Source: Ciborinia camelliae (taxonomy: Eukaryota > Ascomycota > Leotiomycetes > Helotiales > Sclerotiniaceae). Taken from it: 64,000 bases of DNA. Position 1 is the first letter of the stretch; each line of letters starts with the position of its first letter. The notes beneath the pieces were generated by a model. It had not been told where the DNA came from, made no database searches, and worked only from the letters and a program-made list of their open reading frames with translations. Of the stretch, positions 23,641 through 34,507 are shown piece after piece. Location: positions 4,846,378-4,910,377 of the forward strand of contig JANPYM010000001.1 in assembly GCA_025890175.1 (NCBI GenBank), in the 5' to 3' direction. The translations under genes were made by a program, and so were the position numbers.

Positions 23641-24084
23641 TTACACCTCACACCTGAAATAATAGCCATATCCGATATAGTATTGTTCAGATACATATGA
23701 AAAGTCAGACGTTGGTATTTTGGCTTTTCCATACACAACACATGGTCGTCCCCAGTTATCCATGTCATATATGGTCAAGTTATGGGCTAGTTTTCCAGGA
23801 GATGTAATGGTGATGTTTCCTCCACGGACAGGCTGGTTCAGGGTACTTGGAAGCAGGGTGCAGTTTCTGTTGTAGACTTCATGATCTTTGGGCGGGTCCA
23901 TGTCGAGGAGAGTCTTTGCTTGCCAGGAGGGATCTTGCTCGATTATTTCCCAGCCCATGAATAAGGTGCAACCAATGTTCAAGCTGATACAATTTGTACC
24001 GGCCGTGAGGGGGGTGGGGAGGATGAGGAGGATGAGGAGGATGAGGAGGAGGATGGTTGGAAGAAATGAGGCGGGGGAATGCAT
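23641..24084 (-). CDS. small secreted protein (family copy C), 147 aa
   Basis: Single exon. The signal peptide core is a run of Leu and Ile (PTILLLILLILLILP) encoded by a 9-base microsatellite. The mature start NCISLNIGCTLFMGW (Cys32, Cys39) closely matches HCISVNNCTLYMSW of copy D, the strongest evidence that the cluster is paralogous. VYNRNC (Cys75) and VVYGKAK (shared with VTYGKNK of D) follow. The C-terminus ends YYFRCEV, so the terminal C-x-F-x-C element is degenerate and only five cysteines remain. Three N-glycosylation-type sequons are visible (NCT, NIT, NLT). It is divergent to copy D, with 627 bases between the two start codons. Confidence 0.75.
   Translation of the reverse strand: MHSPASFLPTILLLILLILLILPTPLTAGTNCISLNIGCTLFMGWEIIEQDPSWQAKTLLDMDPPKDHEVYNRNCTLLPSTLNQPVRGGNITITSPGKLAHNLTIYDMDNWGRPCVVYGKAKIPTSDFSYVSEQYYIGYGYYFRCEV
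24013..24054. repeat. 9-bp microsatellite inside a signal-peptide coding region
   Basis: GAGGATGAG is repeated about four times on the plus strand; read from the minus strand it encodes the Leu/Ile core of the signal peptide of the secreted protein that starts at 24084. Confidence 0.85.
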
Positions 24085-24711
24085 AATTGTGGTCTTGGAT
24101 TTGGAATGTGTCTTTTGACTTTGAGGGATCTATGTGAAGGGTCAGTTATTGTATTTTTCTTCAGTTTAAATGCCTTACGTAGTGAGATTTGTTCGACTTC
24201 TTTGAAGACAAGACGTCTTGAGTGTAGGTAGTAAAATTCCGGATGTTGTAAGGTTTGAAATGTTTTTGTGTTTGGTTTATGATTTGGAATGGTCAAGTTG
24301 GAAAACAGAAACCCTTGTTATCCAAAGAATCAGTCTATGGGAATCAGGCTATCCAAAGAATCAGTCTATGTGAGTCCTCAATGACAAATATTCTGTACCT
24401 TGCAAGGCAAAATTCAATATCAATAGTCATGCTGATTTCCACAATTGAATAAAACTTGTTGTAAATTTAGCACCATTGCTTCAAAATAAAACAATCGAAA
24501 AATCCCGACATCTCGAATATTTCCAAACATCACAAGCTCACAATACCTTCATACACCTTGAATATTACCGCGTGCCCTCGACACACCTTACCACACCCAA
24601 AGAAAGAAATAACCCTCGGTAAGTAGGATATTCAAAGAAGAAAGATACAGTGAGTAACCCTTTGCGTAGATTATTCCTCCATAAACCCCATCTTCGACAC
24701 AGACAGACATC
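24085..24711. promoter_or_regulatory. divergent intergenic region between secreted-protein copies C and D
   Basis: The two genes start at 24084 (minus) and 24712 (plus), so these 627 bases should contain both promoters. A 21-base sequence, TATCCAAAGAATCAGTCTATG, occurs twice in direct orientation at 24319-24339 and 24350-24370. I cannot identify a known factor site in it. Confidence 0.5.
24319..24370 (+). repeat. 21-bp direct repeat, two copies
   Basis: TATCCAAAGAATCAGTCTATG is present twice, 31 bases start to start, in the middle of the divergent promoter of copies C and D. It could be a duplicated regulatory site or a simple tandem duplication. Confidence 0.8.
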
Positions 24712-25122
24712 ATGCATATCTTCGCCACAACTCTTACCATCGTCCTTTCCTTCCTCATGTCCATCGCCACCGCCAGTCCACACTGCATCAGTGTCAATAA
24801 CTGTACCCTATACATGAGCTGGCCCGAAAACTCACTCGCCCTCACTGTCGGCGGCCATCTTTATTTACCGACAAATGTCACAATCTACCGAAAAGACTGC
24901 AAACCCATTAGTGACATCAACATGGTCATGCCTGATAGAGTAAACTTCAACATTCTTTCTTCAAACCTGGACTATCCTATCATTGTCGGACAGGAGTATA
25001 CCTCCTATGGTATTGGCCCTCCTGTGACGTACGGGAAGAATAAGGATGGCGGTAAAACTTGCGAAAGGAGAGACCCAGACGATGCTGGTACCAAATCCTG
25101 GACCTGTTCTTTTGTCTGTTAA
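24712..25122 (+). CDS. small secreted cysteine-rich protein (family copy D), 136 aa
   Basis: Single exon, the only plus-strand member of the cluster. The signal peptide is MHIFATTLTIVLSFLMSIATAS. Six cysteines: HCISVNNCTLYMSW (Cys25, Cys31), IYRKDC (Cys63), GGKTC (Cys117) and the terminal WTCSFVC (Cys132, Cys136). It shares its start with copy C and its YGKNKDGGKTC segment and ending with copy A, so it bridges the family. N-glycosylation-type sequons NCT and NVT are present. No known family recognised. The body looks like an all-beta small fold, but that is a guess. Confidence 0.8.
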   Translation: MHIFATTLTIVLSFLMSIATASPHCISVNNCTLYMSWPENSLALTVGGHLYLPTNVTIYRKDCKPISDINMVMPDRVNFNILSSNLDYPIIVGQEYTSYGIGPPVTYGKNKDGGKTCERRDPDDAGTKSWTCSFVC

Positions 25123-25208
25123 GGGCCTAACGCGACCTCGGGCAAGGATCCTAGACTTGCTTCTACGAGGAAGACAAAGACCGATGCTCCGAGGAATCCA
25201 GCGACCGG

Positions 25209-25400
25209 GAGGGATATGTTAGTGGAATGGAAGGCATGAGAATCTCTAGTGCATGACGAATACTGAATAGGACTGACTGGTAGAAGCTGGACTTTTGCCA
25301 ACTGCGAGGGATACGTACTAGTGGAATGGAAGGAATGGTAATGTCCAGTTTATGACGAATACTGGCCACAGCAGGACTGAATGGTAAAAGCTGGACCTTT
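25209..25400 (+). repeat. tandem duplication, two units of about 97 bp
   Basis: Units starting at 25209 and 25306 both read GAGGGATA..., then AGTGGAATGGAAGG, TGACGAATACTG, AGGACTGA, TGGTA-AAGCTGGAC in the same order. They differ by scattered substitutions and small indels. The duplication begins about 90 bases after the stop of secreted-protein copy D and has no coding content. Confidence 0.8.
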
Positions 25401-27388
25401 ACAAACCATTAATAAACAACTGTTGATCAGTAATAATCCATCCACCGTCCACTGCATTAAAAAATTGTGAAGTTTAAGTTATAGGTATCGACTTTTTTCG
25501 CGCTATTTTCTGTTGAAATCAACTAGGTGTACATTTCTGTTCAACCAGGAAGCGGGTAACATAAATTGGAACCTGACTTGATTCTATATGAATTTCCTGA
25601 GCCCTAACATGAATATGCAGTGCTTGAATACCTGTTATCTTGCCGAGAATGGGCAGCCGATGCTCAATATCGATGACCCTTGGCAAAAGAATTCATATTG
25701 TGACTACACCTTCAACTCCCGATGCCCACAAGCCTCCCGTCGATGAAACAAATCCCAAAAATATATTCCCCCTCCCCTCTCCCGCACTTCTCTCAACTGC
25801 AAATCGCAAAATTTCAACACCCCATCATCTACCTCTACTAAATCTAGCTTCTCCTAAATTCCTAAAGGTTCTTATCACCAATAGCAATATCGAATCCCCA
25901 CGTGTTCTCCTCACTGGCAAAATCACCGGTATATACACCTCCCTGCACTCACTCTTCTTCATCTAGATCCCATTCAAGAACATAGTCTTCATCCAACTCC
26001 CGTCCAAAAAACACTCTTTCCAACCCCCCTCAAATGTACCACGTAGAACTACCGGCAAGATGATCTTTTCTTTTCTTTTTTTCAATGTCACAATAGTGTA
26101 TTGGGATGGGAAGATGCAGGAAAAAGTATATCTTCGAATCCATTCAGAAATTTCGTGTTAGTTGGCACGGGATTAAATTTAAGTCTTAATTCTGATTTGT
26201 GGGTTCATAATCCAGTTAAAAGAATCCAATGAAAGAATGTTTTTATCTTGCGATGCTTGAAGGGGTTATATAATTGTCCTGCACTATTTCATCGAGGTGT
26301 TTTTGCTTGCAAAAATATACTCACTATAAATGGGAGTACAGTATAATTTCATCTTCACTTCACTCACTACAACGACCAATCTTATTAATACAAATCCATC
26401 CATCTATCTCTACTCCCGTCATCAATCTCCTCAACCATAAATCCCATCCCATCCAAACAAACCTCCATAAAAACCACACGGACAATTTATAGGATAGAAT
26501 TTCTATAACTCCCTTAAAAATAAAGTAAAGTATCACATAGTGCAATCCATCCTGGACATACCTCCCTCCCTACCTCATACCTCATACCTCATACCTCACT
26601 CATACTGCCTACCCACCTACCTCCCTAATATCCACCACAGATGCATGGCCCCGATAAGGAATCTCCCCTATTTATTCAAGCTACCTACTATTCACTCCGC
26701 TCCATTATGTTACATTATATTATACGAATTATTGAAGATCAATTATGTGCTAGGTAAGTAAGGACCTTGGAATGAAGCTAAGAGGCGGATATGTTGTATG
26801 ATGTGATGTGATGGTGAAGGTTGTACTTATGTCGGAGATTTGAATGACCCTTAATACCTACGGAATATCCTCGCTGTAGATTATTTATCCGATGGAGAAT
26901 TTTGATTTTATTGTCTTTGGTATGTATGAGTGTGGGTGTATAATTTTCGCGGTGATTATAAAAAAAAAGAGGGTATGGTAATTTGCTAGTGTGTTGTATT
27001 GTATTGTATTTTATTTTATTGTATCACGCTCATTTGAGAAATCCTCTTCAACCAGGCGGGGTGATGTATGGTTAGGTATGGGATGACGGGTATGGTATGA
27101 AAGATTGAGAATGATAATTAGAGAAATATACATAGCCAATGACTTACTAAGGTACAAGAGAGCATACTGGTCAGTTTACATAAAGATTCTCATGGTATAG
27201 CAGTACAGTAGTCTAAAAAGCGCAGAAAAACTGTAAACCCGTCAGGAGATGATCCTAACCACAACGCCAGTCACCATCACCGATAAGAAACGTTCCACCA
27301 GTCCATTCTTTCCGCAAATTTTGTCCTTTTAAATATCGTTACTCTCATCGCTTAGCGGATACCAAGGATCCTAGCATCAAACCAAGTT
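25401..27388. other. intergenic stretch
   Basis: No supported gene. A 108-codon plus frame (25640-25966) is Ser/Pro/Leu-rich with no domain. A pyrimidine-rich section near 26565-26600 has a short tandem repeat (ATACCTC, four copies). Runs such as GTATTGTATTGTATTTTATTTTATTGTAT near 26996-27025 are simple sequence. The right end is the 3' region of the transporter gene. Confidence 0.45.
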
Positions 27389-28437
27389 CTAGACCATTTG
27401 TTCCTTGGACTTATATCTCTCGCTAGCTCCCTTAATAAGAGTGCTAAGATCACCCACTGGGATTTGAAAAGGGAAATCTAGCGCCGCCAACATGATAGCA
27501 AAAAAGATCCACCAGCCCGCCAACGACGTCACGAAAAGACACGCACCAGCCGCAATCTGCAATCGGCCTGCCAGCTTCAATTGAGCAGGATCCGTGCTCC
27601 CGATCCCGTTCGCCGTGTGCCAATATACCGCGGACAAAAGTGCGAACGCGATGACCAAGGTAAAGAAGATGACGACAAAGACAACATTTGTGCGCAGAGA
27701 ACAGACGAGATAGATCAGACACAGGACCGCCATGAAGATGAAGAAGAATCCGAACGAGGCGTTGAATCCCACTGTTGTGAGACCGTCGGCTGGAGTGCCG
27801 CCGGCGGGAGCGTAAAGACCATATGCACTGTAGGAAGGTTGGAGCGTCGAAGCAAATGTCAGCCAGAAGGCACCGAAGGAGATAAACACTACAAAGGGAA
27901 AAGTGTTGCCGAGAATAAACTCGAGGAAGCCCCCGACAATCATGAGGAGTCCGCCAAAGAAGAAGTAAGCGCCGCTAAAATGCGTAAGCAGTTGTCAAGA
28001 TGGGATCGGGTAAGAGGATCAGGACACGTACATTCCCGCCGCTCCATTCCCACCCGCTCCGCGCCAGCCCATCAGATCACACGATAATGGGGATAGGGAA
28101 ATGAGAAAACCAACTATTGCCCTGCATAACTCGTTAGCCTGGGGAAACTTCGAAATTACAGGGGATAAACGTACACGGGAGTAGGGTTTCCAAAAGTTTT
28201 CCTCAAATCACCTTTCACGGCATTATGGGGAGAAAGATAGATCTTTTCGAACAATTCCGGACTGATACTTATACTACCAGCCGTCCTAATCCTCTTCAAT
28301 GCATCGTCTGCACCAATCGATGTATCGTTCATATGATATGAATTACCGCAATCGTCATTGTGATTGCCATTCCGCGAGAAATCTTTTTCCAGTGGGACGC
28401 CACTTGAGCTTGCTTGAGCCTTCGTCTCCGTCGTCAT
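27389..28437 (-). CDS. GPR1/FUN34/YaaH (acetate transporter) family membrane protein, 312 aa
   Basis: Three exons, 28437-28175, 28121-28032 and 27974-27389, join in frame. The first 85 residues are a hydrophilic cytosolic tail, followed by GNPTPVAIVGF, which corresponds to the conserved NPAPLGL-type start of the family, then six membrane helices (FLISLSP..., GAYFFFGGLLMIVGGFLEFILGN, FVVFISFGAFWLTFA, FGFFFIFMAVLCLIYLV, VFVVIFFTLVIAFALLS, ACLFVTSLAGWWIFFAIML). Length fits the family (about 280-310). Members move acetate, or sometimes ammonium, across the plasma membrane and are often induced on acetate or ethanol. The second exon encodes an unusual Gly/Ala-rich loop (GWRGAGGNGAAG). It lies next to the candidate biosynthetic cluster but need not belong to it. 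Confidence 0.88.
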
Positions 28438-30532
28438 TTTGTATGTATGTAGTTTTGGGAAAACACTGAACAGCAAAGTATTTATTGATGGATAGAACAA
28501 GAGCAAATTATAATTATAATTATCTTTGATTGATGCAAGCTAAGATTGATAAAAATGAGACGTTACAAAAATCAAATTACGAACATGGGCATTCGAGTAT
28601 TATGTATATGCCTCAACGTGTACCAAATATTCTCCGCACTCGTCGAGGAGCTCGCGTCGGAGCCTCGGATTCTGGATATCAGAGCACAAAAGAACTCATA
28701 CTTCAAAGCCCTTGCAGATTTGGAGGAAACCTTCCAAGTCCAGGTTAGTGGATGGACACTAAACCCTTGGGATGTGTTGAGGAGGAGGCAGCTCTGGGAT
28801 GAAACTTCTTGAGCTAAAATATGATTGGTTTCCAGAAATTTAAGTTATGGTTGTTAAATTCATATAGGTATAGCCACTTGCTCAAACAGTCTTTCTTGAC
28901 AGAAACATTATTTTCTCCAGATCTTATCTGGCATCCGATTGCCACCTGTTTTACCTACGTGAGCCGCGGGCTTTGATTGTCTATCGGTGACTGATGCGAT
29001 GCCCATGAAGGTATTGTTCTGCTAGTTGACATTATCGTCCTACGATGATGGCATCGAACCGTCCCATTTTTTGTGAATATCATAGCTTTGATTTACTTCG
29101 TCCGATAGCTTTTTGGTCAAGTGGAAGCACAAGTACAAGTCAAATAAGATTATATCCTTGTTTCCTGTTGGAAGCCAAGAATATGGGGAAAATACGCGAG
29201 CCTTGATCCGAATTACGAGTCAGCCGGGAGTGTAGACGGGTTTTCATTGGTTCGCTGGAAAGGGGTATGGGAGCACAAAGGTGCAGGGAAATGCTACTAA
29301 CTGACACCGCATATCAATTATCTCGGAAACTGAATCCGCAAGGTGACAGAGGTTGATATAAAGTTTCTCAATGTTTCCTGAAGAAAGACTGCGTGATTTC
29401 GCCGAAAGAAATGGCTCACGATAGTTGCTGTCATAATTTCGAGCGATGTGATATTTTCGACTGTCTGTCCGCAATTCTCGTCATCCGTCAAACTTCTCCA
29501 TGCTGTATTCATACTATCGAGTAATGGACCTCGGAATTTCTCTACCCCAGATTCTCACCCCCATCAAGTCCCAATTTATCTCCTGTTTTGTTTCGTTTAG
29601 GAATCGTTGATGTCGTGGAGTTGGCAAAGACACACGATCACCAAATGCCGGAGTCCGGAACGCTTCCCGCTGGCAAGCGGCATCAAGCCAATATCCTTGT
29701 GGTGAACCGTGGAAATATTGACATGAAGGGAATGAAAATTGGGTTCGTGGTATGTATCTGGAACCGGTACTTTCATTCCCAGAAAATGTACCAAAAAAAA
29801 AAAGAAAAAATGAGAGAAAAACAGCCGCCACCCCTCTTGATATAAATGATCGTACCATCCCCACCAAAAGGCCTAGCAATCGAGAGTATACAAATTACAG
29901 ACGGTCTTTGGATCTCCAAGCATGTACGACAAATAGCATGTACGACAGATAGCAGGGCTAGTCATACATGAGGGGATTGTGTAACTTTACACCATGTATT
30001 ATGATGGATTTTTAAAATTTGATTCTACCCCCACAGACCTAGGACGGTATTGCCCCCTCCTCCCCCCTTATGCTGGATCTGGTGTGATATGACAGATGCT
30101 GGGAGAGGTAGGACTCGGCTGAAGAAGTTATTGGATATCTGGCTTTCAGAGAGGTATGGTCTCGCAATCGCCATCACAAAATCAATGTTCGAGGTTTTTG
30201 TCAAACGATCGCGCGAAATTGAAACCGACAAATCTGCGCCATGGTGACACTTACGGATCTCGTGATCAAAAAGAAATAGGGGGCTTTTTTATATCATGTA
30301 AATTGTGGCCATTCAAGATGTCCTTGAAGTAAAATTAATTTGATATTATGAAACAAACAATAAAAGATAGAAACTGCAGTTCGATAGGAAGGTATCACGT
30401 GTATATATCGTCACTGGATCAAATAGGTCTGACTATTAGTAGGTACCTAGCAATCAACCAATTATCTTTCCCCCCAAAAGTCAAAATCGTTGATTCTTTC
30501 TCGAACGAAAAATACTTCATCCATCTCACGCT
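28438..30532. other. intergenic stretch
   Basis: About 2.1 kb. A plus frame at 28546-28812 and another at 29588-29845 have partly protein-like composition, but neither has a recognisable domain, partner exon or signal peptide; they may be remnants. The right end is the 3' region of the P450 gene. Confidence 0.4.
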
Positions 30533-32457
30533 TCACAATTCCTTCGTGTGACTCTTAATTCCATCTCTCAATCGAAACTCCACCATTGGACCTTCATGCC
30601 AACTAACAAATCTTTCCCAAGTTTGAAACTCGTTCTTCCTCTCCCTGCCCCATCCCATTCCTTTTCTCCCCTCCCCAAGCCCTACACCTTCCTGCTCACT
30701 CAGTCTCATATCAAATTGCCAGATCAATCGTGCCAGTACCACCTCCATCTCCTGATATGCCAAATATTTCCCCACACAACTTGTTCTTCCGGTGCCAAAT
30801 GGGGTGAATGCCGATTGATCAAACTTTTCGGAATTTAGAGCATTTGTTTCCAGGATTTTGTTTTCGCTATCTCCTTCGAGCCAGCGTTCTGGTCGATATA
30901 CGAATGGATCCTCGAAATATTTCTCCTCGTGATGAATACTGTAGGCAGAGACCCCAACTACAATCCCGGCAGGAATATATTGCCCATCGATGATCGCTCC
31001 GTTCTTCATAACCTCCCTCGGTATATCCGCTCCCACGCCGGGCGAAAGTCGCATTGCCTCATCAATACATGCCGTAAGATATTTGTATTCCCCTAGTTTT
31101 CCCCCGATTTTAATATCATCAACATTAGTCCACATTTCCCTGATTTCTTTCTTTATTCGTTCATATATGACTGGGTAATGGAGAAGATAGAAAATGGTTG
31201 CTGTCAGCCCTGATGCAGTGGTATCCATGCCGGCAACGATGAGGACACCGGCTTCGGCAGTCAATTGTTCTTGGGTAAACTTTTGCCCAGTTTCTTGGTC
31301 ATGTGCGACAAGAAGTGTAGAGAATATATCTGGGTGGGGTAGATTGGTTCCTTGATTCATACGCCAGTCCGTCTGAGATTTACTGAGGGCAAAAAACTTC
31401 ATGGCCTCGTGCATGAAGGATGGTGGAATCAAATTGAAAAGGCCAAGTTTTTCGATGGTACGCATGTGCCCTAACTATTGTTTACATTTTGATTAGTATT
31501 TTTTGATTAATCCCTTGGGTAGATGTGGGTATACTTTACCGTGGTCATTATAAGAGCTGTTTCAGACATTACGTCAATCATATGTCGGTTTTTCTCATCA
31601 TTCAACATTCCCCAATTGCGACTAAATGTCACATCACCCATAATATCGGCCTGTAGATACGTCAAAGCTTTTGACAAATCATATGGTTGTGTCCATTCGC
31701 CCGCAGATACCTTCCCAAGTTTACTTTCTTGAAGATATTCGGAAAACCGTTCAATGTTTTGATATATCAAAATTTGTAAGCCTTTCACTGCTTGTGGATT
31801 CAGAGCTTTAGCCATTATACGTCTCTTAAATGCGTGGGCTTTCTTATCAATGGTTGTGAATACAGATGGGACTTTGAAAAAGTAGTGGTATATGGTGTAA
31901 AAGTCAGACTTTTGCGTGTTGGCTTCGGAACTATATATATCGTGAAGAGCAGCGGTGCTTTTGAATGACAATCGATTTGGTCCAACGCGTACAATAGGTC
32001 CTAGGTCTGATATTAGTCAAAGATTTATTGGGGAAGGTAGAAACTGTAGACTATTAGATACATACCATATTTCTGATGAAGTCGATAGTTATTTAAGTGG
32101 CGGTCGCCCTTGAGACAATGATATACACTGTACAAGTCGGTGATGGAAGCAAAAATCGGGCCAGGGTACTCTGACACGGGATGAAAACATATACGATAGC
32201 AGGCAAATCTTTCAAACTAACACGTACATTATCTGGTAAGTATACAGCTCTACCATATGAGGGGAAAATGTGTGGATGTTTCTTACCACTACCAGTGCCA
32301 TGAGCCGCCATGAAGGGCGCGGGTCCAGATCTAGAGTACCTTCTCTAATCAAGTTCGAGAAAACCCTCACCATCCAAGCCATCAGTATCAACGTGGTCGG
32401 CATGCACAGGGATAATCCAATCCATCTTCGGGTTATAATTTGGCTATTATAGGACAT
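30533..32457 (-). CDS. cytochrome P450 monooxygenase, 576 aa
   Basis: Four exons, 32457-32287, 32216-32066, 32006-31540 and 31474-30533, join in frame. The N-terminus has a hydrophobic anchor (WIGLSLCMPTTLILMAWMV), then after intron 1 the proline-rich hinge HPVSEYPGP usual in microsomal fungal P450s. Later come the I-helix AGMDTT (about 344-349), the K-helix EAMR (402-405; the ExxR motif), PERW (458) and the haem-binding FGTGRTSCVG with Cys496 as the iron ligand. It therefore has every residue needed for activity. It is an ER-membrane enzyme that would need NADPH-P450 reductase. At 576 residues it is longer than the common 500-530 because of the N-terminus, so the first exon is the least certain part. 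As neighbour of an NRPS-like enzyme, transporter and regulator on the same strand it may be a tailoring oxidase. Confidence 0.88.
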
Positions 32458-34507
32458 CTTATGCTTCTAATGGCTCAAGCATATAAAACCAAAAGAAATC
32501 CCTATTATTTTATACCGTGTCAAAGCCGGTCGGGTACAGCGGTATCAAGTGTTGAATGTGAATTGTATTCTGAACTTTCAAAGTCGTCGGAGATCGAATA
32601 CCCCGCTTCATAATCTGTCCTACTTGAGGACATGGTTAAATGCACCTTCCGTTCATGAGCCGTGTCACATGCACTTGAGTGCAACACAAGGTTCTCAAAG
32701 AGATGGATTGAATCGCAACTGTGGAAGATTATCGGGTTGTACCGCACTCCTAACCTGTCCTACCAATTCAATGACGCAGCAAAACAATAGATAACTCCAA
32801 GTGTGACTTCAAACTCGTGGCAAAGTATATGCAGCAACAATCATCTTCAAGTAGTAATTCATTGACCTGAAGCCCTATCGAACAACCTATGTATCCAATG
32901 ACGACAACAAGTAATCAAGAATTGCAAACAAGAATTATCCAAACACGCCATACCACAGTCGAAGTATTTCTACCATCCGAAGAAGGCGGTGCTATGGACT
33001 TCAGTAATCTGAACTGCAGCCCATAATTCGAATGGCTGAGTGTTCGAACATGACTTCGAATTCTGAATAGATTTACTGTACTATTTTTAATACGATTAAT
33101 ATCCCGATCGAACAGGTTCAAGAATCCCTCTTTGGCATACTAAAGTCTCTCGAGAATGCAATAAGAAAGATTTGGAGAGTGGTGTTCAGTAAGGTTTTTT
33201 TATTATGGTATTTGTGGCATTTGTTGAGAGAAAAGTATAATAGGAATTGTTGGTATCACCATGGGTGAAGACGGATTATACTGTCAGGCACGTCACCTAG
33301 GGCATGTGAAGATCAGATCTAGATAATGTATTAGATAAAAGAACTATGCTGAAGAGGATGAAGAGAGAAGATCACCATCTAAATATAGAGTGTGACCACG
33401 TGATTAGCTACAAGGCCTCCACGAGGCAGGGCCCTAGACATGACAACCTTGGAATTATCAATATACATTAGTACCTAGGTAGTATTGAGGGCGTGCCTAG
33501 CACGTATATGTTTTAGAGTTCATTTTCCTTTATTCCCTTTGGCTTTGAATTTTTCTTCGAAACCTCGAAACAAAAGTTTTCCCAATTCGAGTTGGTCATG
33601 TAACTCATATAATCTCTAGGGAAAACCGAATACATGAAGTTCGGAAAGAAAGCGGAAAAAACAACATAATACAAGTCGCACTCTTAGGTAATGGCTTTTG
33701 CAGAACATTTTCTTCGCCAAGGCTCTGAAACATAGCCAAAAGCACTTTACACTTTGAACCCACTAGGTTATACCAATACGAATTTACATTACATCATCTA
33801 TTTGCTTCCCTAGTCGTCCTTGTGGTATATAGTTATTAAGTTAGTGTTAACTTTTATATAGTATAGAGAAGGTTAACTTTATGATCTACTAGTATACTTA
33901 CCAATCTTCACTCTTTCACAATATATAAATAACAAAGAAGTAGCGAATAAGAGGCTTAATAGGTATGCATCAAAGAAATAAAAAAGGAAGGGTTCAGCCA
34001 CAAAATGGAAGCGACATCCTCCCAAAAAAAGAGAGAACACCAAAAAAAAGTGATACTCCGGGTGGGACTTGAACCCACAGCTTTCGACGGTCATAATGAT
34101 CTGAGTTATCAGAATATTATAAGATCGACACGCTAACCATTCTATGAAATTAATGTTAGTATGGAACGATTTGAAGTTGAATGAGTGGGCTTAACTTACG
34201 CGTCACCGGGGTTTTTCAAGTTTGTCATGTTTGATGGGTTTTGTTTGATTGTTTGAATATTTAACTAGAGATACCTAGGTATAAAGAGATGGGAAGGAAG
34301 GAAGGGAGGAAGTGAATTGAAGTGGGCTGTTGTGGAGCATGCGGTACAAATACTTTGAAATTGGAAGTCGAAGATATTGCAATTTGGGAAGGAGCGATTT
34401 TGTCAAATTTAGATAACTTTAAGATCAAAATGGTAAGATACAAATAGAGATGGTCATTAGAACTCCTGAACTCCTAACCCTTATCTAACCCTTATTTCAA
34501 CGAGTAT
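32458..34507. other. intergenic stretch with a tRNA-like sequence
   Basis: About 2 kb separating the P450 from the MFS transporter. Apart from the tRNA-like sequence at 34054-34148, only short frames are present. Exact TACCTAGGTA palindromes occur at 33472-33481 and 34272-34281. Confidence 0.45.
34054..34148 (-). tRNA. tRNA-like sequence, possibly intron-containing tRNA-Ile(UAU), 5' arm degenerate
   Basis: Read on the minus strand there is a good T-arm (GTGGG TTCAAGT CCCAC, a B-box match), a 3' acceptor strand (CCGGAGTA) followed within a few bases by a T7 run that suits RNA polymerase III termination, a D-arm-like GGTTAGCGTG, and an anticodon stem TCGAT/GTCGA. The loop would be CTTATA plus C around a 28-base intron, giving anticodon UAU. 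The matching 5' acceptor strand (TACTCCGG) is not found; only TACT is recognisable. It is therefore a diverged or pseudo tRNA, or I have misplaced the 5' end. Confidence 0.42.

Noticed and set aside
25640..25966. 108-codon plus frame
   Set aside because: Ser/Pro/Leu-biased from pyrimidine-rich DNA and without domain or splice partner.
27581..28087. 168-codon hydrophilic plus frame
   Set aside because: It is the reverse strand of the transporter's membrane helices; no domain.
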